From positions 1-64,000 of the forward strand of contig JAQVDS010000008.1 in NCBI GenBank assembly GCA_028697715.1: a stretch of DNA of 64,000 nucleotides, in the 5' to 3' direction. Under the pieces are notes generated by a model. The model was given only the letters and a program-made list of their open reading frames with translations. It was not told the DNA's origin and made no database searches. Below are positions 60,944 through 64,000 of this stretch, piece after piece. Within the stretch, counting starts at the first letter, position 1; the number at the start of each line of letters is the position of its first letter. The translations under genes were made by a program, and so were the position numbers. The DNA comes from Acidithiobacillus sp. (GTDB lineage Bacteria; Pseudomonadota; Gammaproteobacteria; Acidithiobacillales; Acidithiobacillaceae).

Positions 60944-61723
60944 CTAGTGCACGAAACTTTGTACCAAGGAACCAATGACCAGATCCCAGCCATTGACCAG
61001 AACAAACAGCATCAATTTGAAGGGAAATGACACGGTCACCGGCGATAACATCATCATTCCCAAAGACATCAATACTGCTGCCACCACCAGATCAATGATG
61101 ACGAAAGGGATAAAAATTAGGAACCCGATCTGAAAGCCTGTTTTGAGTTCCGAGGTAATGAATGCCGGAATCAGCAGATCCATAGGCGTATCGTCCGGCG
61201 CGCGCAATTGCTTATGACCGGACAATTTGACAAACAATGCCAAATCATCCGGACGCGTTTGTGCCAGCATGAAAGTGCGCAGCGGGCCTTCGGAACGGTC
61301 CATCGCTTGATCCAGACTGATCTGATTATTGGCCAGCGGCTGCAAGGCCTCGGTATTCAGCTTTTGAAACACCGGCGCCATCACAAAAAAGGTCAGGAAC
61401 AGCGCCAGCCCCACCATCACCTGGGAAGGTGGCATCTGGGTGGAGCCCAGGGCCTGTTTGAGCAGTGAAAGTACGATGATGATGCGGGTAAAGGCCGTCA
61501 TCATGAGCAGCATCGCGGGCAAGAACACCAGCACCGACATGAAAAGCAGCGTCTGGATGCTCAGACTGTAGTCGGTACCCCCGCCGGCGGTGGGCGTCGC
61601 CGTCACCCCCGGCAGTCCCGCTGCCAGGACAGGGCTGCTTAGGAGGAAGAGCCCTCCGAAGAGGAGCCCGCTGCTGAGGAGGACCGCTTTTCCCCTGCGG
61701 ATCTTGCTTGCTGATTTTGCCAT
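60944..61723 (-). CDS. fliP: Flagellar export gate protein FliP
   Basis: FliP forms the export gate pore with FliQ and FliR. The 259-residue precursor has a signal-like N-terminus (GKAVLLSSGLLFGGLFLL, cut near VLAAG), then LLFMSVLVFLPAMLLMMTAF, FTRIIIVLSLLKQALGSTQM, PPSQVMVGLALFLTFFVMAP, and the C-terminal FPFKLMLFVLVNGWDLV. Its first 85 bases overlap the end of fliO in another frame, an unusually long overlap. Confidence 0.97.
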   Translation of the reverse strand: MAKSASKIRRGKAVLLSSGLLFGGLFLLSSPVLAAGLPGVTATPTAGGGTDYSLSIQTLLFMSVLVFLPAMLLMMTAFTRIIIVLSLLKQALGSTQMPPSQVMVGLALFLTFFVMAPVFQKLNTEALQPLANNQISLDQAMDRSEGPLRTFMLAQTRPDDLALFVKLSGHKQLRAPDDTPMDLLIPAFITSELKTGFQIGFLIFIPFVIIDLVVAAVLMSLGMMMLSPVTVSFPFKLMLFVLVNGWDLVIGSLVQSFVH

Positions 61724-62169
61724 TGCTCTTGCTTACGCCTCTCCATTGCTTGCCGCAGCCAGCCGGAAAAGGCCGGACTGCCGGAATCCACGGGCAGCGC
61801 TTCTGGGAGGGTATGCAGGAGGGTGATCCCGGCCGGCGTCGCTCCCAGCAGTAACTGCTGCTTGCCGACCTCCACAAGCAAGAGGCGTTCCCGCGTGCCG
61901 AGGGGGAGCGATGCCAAGATCCGCATAGGGCTACCCGAGACACCGGCAGCGCCAGGTTGCAGACGACGAAAGAGCCAGATCAAGGCTAAAAATATCAGTA
62001 ATACGAGGAGTAGGGCGGCGATCAGGCGCAGGATTGCCCAAGGTGAAAAGACTGCTGGACCCGTCTGCGCAGCAAACGCAGGGAGCGGGGTGAGCAGCAG
62101 AAGAAGAAGCAGATGACGGAGTCTTGACAGTTGCAACGACGAATCCTTGACAGGGCGCGACTGCTTCAA
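61639..62169 (-). CDS. fliO: Flagellar export apparatus protein FliO
   Basis: FliO helps assemble the FliP ring. The 176-residue protein has a signal-like start (LRHLLLLLLLTPLPAFA), one membrane helix (LRLIAALLLVLLIFLALIWL), then ASLPLGTRERLLLVEVGKQQ LLL-type cytoplasmic domain. The last 28 residues (RSAGEKRSSSAAGSSSEGSS) are low complexity and lie in the region shared with fliP. Start ATG 62169 overlaps fliN by 4 bases. Confidence 0.93.
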   Translation of the reverse strand: MKQSRPVKDSSLQLSRLRHLLLLLLLTPLPAFAAQTGPAVFSPWAILRLIAALLLVLLIFLALIWLFRRLQPGAAGVSGSPMRILASLPLGTRERLLLVEVGKQQLLLGATPAGITLLHTLPEALPVDSGSPAFSGWLRQAMERRKQEQWQNQQARSAGEKRSSSAAGSSSEGSSS

Positions 62170-62645
62170 CGGAGCTTCTTCGCGCGCTCGGCGGGACTGA
62201 TGATATCGGTCAGCCGGATGCCAAACTTATCATTGACCAAGACCACCTCGCCCTGGGCAATCAGATAGCCGTTCACCAGGACATCCATGGGCTCCCCGGC
62301 AAGGCGTTCCAACTCTACCACCGATCCCTGCGCCAACTGCAGGAGATTGCGGATCTGAATCTTGGTGCGCCCGAGTTCGACGGAAAGCGTGACGGGAATG
62401 TCGAGAATCATATCGAGGTTAGCGACTTTTTCCGCAGTACCTGCATCCTGCAAAGAAGGCATTGAGACCGGTGATGCTACAGCGGGATCTGTAGCCGTTT
62501 TTTTGCCAGTATCTGCCCCCTGGTCAACCGCCGCTTCGCCCGACGTAGGCGCCGCCCCAGCTTGCTCTGCCAAGGCCGCCGACCAATCTGCCATGATGTC
62601 GTCAGCAGCACTCTGACCCGAGCTATCCTTCTCGTTTTCGGCCAT
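62166..62645 (-). CDS. fliN: Flagellar switch protein FliN
   Basis: FliN is part of the C-ring switch and export docking site. The 159-residue protein has an acidic N-terminal part (MAENEKDSSGQSAADDIMAD) and the SpoA domain at the C-terminus (LDMILDIPVTLSVELGRTKI, SVVELERLAGEPMDVLVNGY, VVLVNDKFGIRLTDIISPAE). ATG 62645 has GAGGAA 6 bases upstream and lies 2 bases after fliM. Confidence 0.97.
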   Translation of the reverse strand: MAENEKDSSGQSAADDIMADWSAALAEQAGAAPTSGEAAVDQGADTGKKTATDPAVASPVSMPSLQDAGTAEKVANLDMILDIPVTLSVELGRTKIQIRNLLQLAQGSVVELERLAGEPMDVLVNGYLIAQGEVVLVNDKFGIRLTDIISPAERAKKLR

Positions 62646-62647
62646 CT

Positions 62648-63661
62648 TTATTCCTCCCACGCCGCCATGGCGCTCAAGCCTTCTGCTGTTTCCGGTGTCA
62701 GGCCATGATCGAACTGAATGGCATACTTTTCACCATGCACACCGTAACGACCGGAAAACACGGGAATACCTTCCACCCGGGCCACTAGCTGTTCGGGCAT
62801 ATCAATCGGAATCACGTCACCGTCACGCAATTGCAGGATCTGTCCCAACGTCAAGTTTTTGCGAATGAATTCAACCTGCAAAGTTAGCTCGGCTTCCTGC
62901 AATTCGCTGTTGAGCGATTGAATCCAGCGTTTATCGACCTCCGAGCGGTCCGCCATGGTACCTGCGGTTAGCTGGTCACGCACCGGCTCTACCATCCCGT
63001 AGGGCAAACATACCTGCAGAGATCCGGAACCGGATTCGAGCTCCACATGAAACTCCGTGGTAATCACCACCTCCGTCGGGGTGGCAATATTGACAAATTG
63101 CGGATTCACTTCAGACCGCTGCAGCTCCGGCCCCAGATCGATGACCGGTTTCCATGCCGTCTTGAAGTCTTGCAGCGCCATCCCAAGAAGTTTGTTGATG
63201 ATTCTGGACTCCAATGGAGTAAAGTCCCTCCCCTCGATACGCGCGTGAAAACGTCCGTCCCCACCAAAATAATTATCGATGACAGAAAATATCAGGCGTG
63301 GATCAAAGACAAAAAGACAACTGCCGCGCAAGGGCTTCAAGGAAACGATATTGATATTGCTGGGCACCACCAGACTGCGAATGAACTCACTGTATTTCAC
63401 CAGCTTCACTGTACCGATGGAAATCTCGGCACTGCGACGCAGGAAATTAAATAAACTGACCCGCCACAGTCGGGCAAAACGCTCGTTCATCACCTCCAGG
63501 GTGGGCATGCGCCCCCGTACGATGCGATCCTGGTTGGCCAGATCGTAGGGACGTATTCCGCCTTCCTCTGGCACATCCTCCGGGGACAGGTCGACCTCGC
63601 CCTCATTCATACCCTGGAAGAGCGCGTCCACCTCGTCCTGACTCAAGATTTGCTGACTCAT
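62648..63661 (-). CDS. fliM: Flagellar switch protein FliM
   Basis: FliM binds CheY-P and sets rotation direction. The 337-residue protein starts MSQQILSQDEVDALFQGMNE, the CheY-binding segment, then DLANQDRIVRGRMPTLEVMN, FRSLVVPSNINIVSLKPLRG-like middle domain with FGGDGRFHARIEGRDFTPLE, and a C-terminal SpoA domain (LRDGDVIPIDMPEQLVARVE). It is normal in length. Chemotaxis genes are not in the window. Confidence 0.98.
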   Translation of the reverse strand: MSQQILSQDEVDALFQGMNEGEVDLSPEDVPEEGGIRPYDLANQDRIVRGRMPTLEVMNERFARLWRVSLFNFLRRSAEISIGTVKLVKYSEFIRSLVVPSNINIVSLKPLRGSCLFVFDPRLIFSVIDNYFGGDGRFHARIEGRDFTPLESRIINKLLGMALQDFKTAWKPVIDLGPELQRSEVNPQFVNIATPTEVVITTEFHVELESGSGSLQVCLPYGMVEPVRDQLTAGTMADRSEVDKRWIQSLNSELQEAELTLQVEFIRKNLTLGQILQLRDGDVIPIDMPEQLVARVEGIPVFSGRYGVHGEKYAIQFDHGLTPETAEGLSAMAAWEE

Positions 63662-63671
63662 ACGCGAGCGC

Positions 63672-64000
63672 CTACACGAAAGTGCTCAACAAGCCCTGAT
63701 GCGTCATCAGCGCCCGCGGCGCGGACAGCACAGGCGCGACGGCACCCGTCGAGCCGTCATCGGCATCGCTGGCTGCGCGCTCATTGCGCCGCTCGCCCGC
63801 GCTACCTGACCAACCGGAACCCACACTTGCCTGACCGAGATTCAGGCCCATGGCGGCAAAATTTTGTTGCAGTTGCGGTACCGCTGCCGAGATCGCCGCC
63901 CGAACGTCGGCATGAGCCGATAAAAACACCGCCGAGGCCTGTCCGTTCTGCCCCAGTTCCAACTGTACCACCAGGGGGCCGAGGTGTTCTGGATGAAGGT
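63672..64000 (-). CDS. fliK: Flagellar hook-length control protein FliK, C-terminal part (cut by window edge)
   Basis: The frame is open to the right edge, so the N-terminus lies outside. The visible part reads HPEHLGPLVVQLELGQNGQA, then SAHADVRAAISAAVPQLQQN and a tail rich in Ser, Gly and Ala. This is the FliK C-terminal domain (LXPEXLGXLXV pattern), which signals to FlhB when the hook is long enough. Its position ahead of fliM supports this. The stop is 10 bases from fliM. Confidence 0.85.
   Translation of the reverse strand, partial: LHPEHLGPLVVQLELGQNGQASAVFLSAHADVRAAISAAVPQLQQNFAAMGLNLGQASVGSGWSGSAGERRNERAASDADDGSTGAVAPVLSAPRALMTHQGLLSTFV

Overview
The window looks like chromosomal DNA from a GC-rich, flagellated, diderm proteobacterium. 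The best guess from gene content and neighbourhoods is an Acidithiobacillus-like lineage; this is inference, because no rRNA is present and no search was run. Almost everything right of position 2860 is ordinary, tightly packed core genome. The left 2.9 kb is accessory and heavily decayed.

Layout. 1-2860: scar of an integrated island next to a tRNA-Ile(CAU). It holds a 23-24 bp direct-repeat array that resembles an insertion-sequence terminus, a class I adenine-N6 DNA methyltransferase with broken downstream partners, an IS3-family orfA/orfB remnant, and a phage/island integrase remnant pointing away from the tRNA. 2864-9701 (minus): a macromolecular-synthesis operon rpsU-yqeY-mutS2-dnaG-rpoD followed by the tRNA. 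9963-13047: a divergent RpoS-like sigma factor, rdgB, rph, a DUF481 outer-membrane protein and tRNA-Glu(CUC). 13215-15235 (plus): 7Fe ferredoxin and an MsbA-type ABC exporter. 15168-25188 (minus): eleven overlapping or abutting genes, moaD-moaE-yajQ-hugZ-like-gcvT-gcvH-gcvPA-gcvPB-moxR-DUF58-transglutaminase.

25263-33277: SohB protease, DUF423, an NDUFA9-like NAD(P)-binding protein, a Sel1 protein, the glucan genes opgG-orf-opgH (opgG has a sigma54-like -24/-12 motif), a CopZ-like metallochaperone and a DUF3429 protein. 33270-44938 (minus): DUF971-uvrC-pgsA-recC-recB-recD, a DNA-repair operon. 45016-49800: efp converging on pyrG-kdsA-eno-ftsB across a strong hairpin. 49937-53073: an alcohol dehydrogenase with a palindromic operator on its promoter, and uvrB.

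53168-64000 (minus): flagellar export and regulation cluster fliK(partial)-fliM-fliN-fliO-fliP-fliQ-fliR-flhB-flhA-flhF-flhG-fliA-motA. It encodes switch proteins, the export gate, polar placement and number control (FlhF/FlhG), the flagellar sigma factor and one stator subunit. No motB or chemotaxis gene lies beside it in the window.

I found no CRISPR array and no clearly new multi-gene system. The most unusual items are the island scar with its disarmed restriction-modification locus, the repeat array at the left edge, the glycine-cleavage super-operon, the sigma54-like opgG promoter, and the operator over the alcohol dehydrogenase promoter. Starts were often moved downstream of the longest open frame using ribosome binding sites, ATGA-type overlaps and family N-termini.
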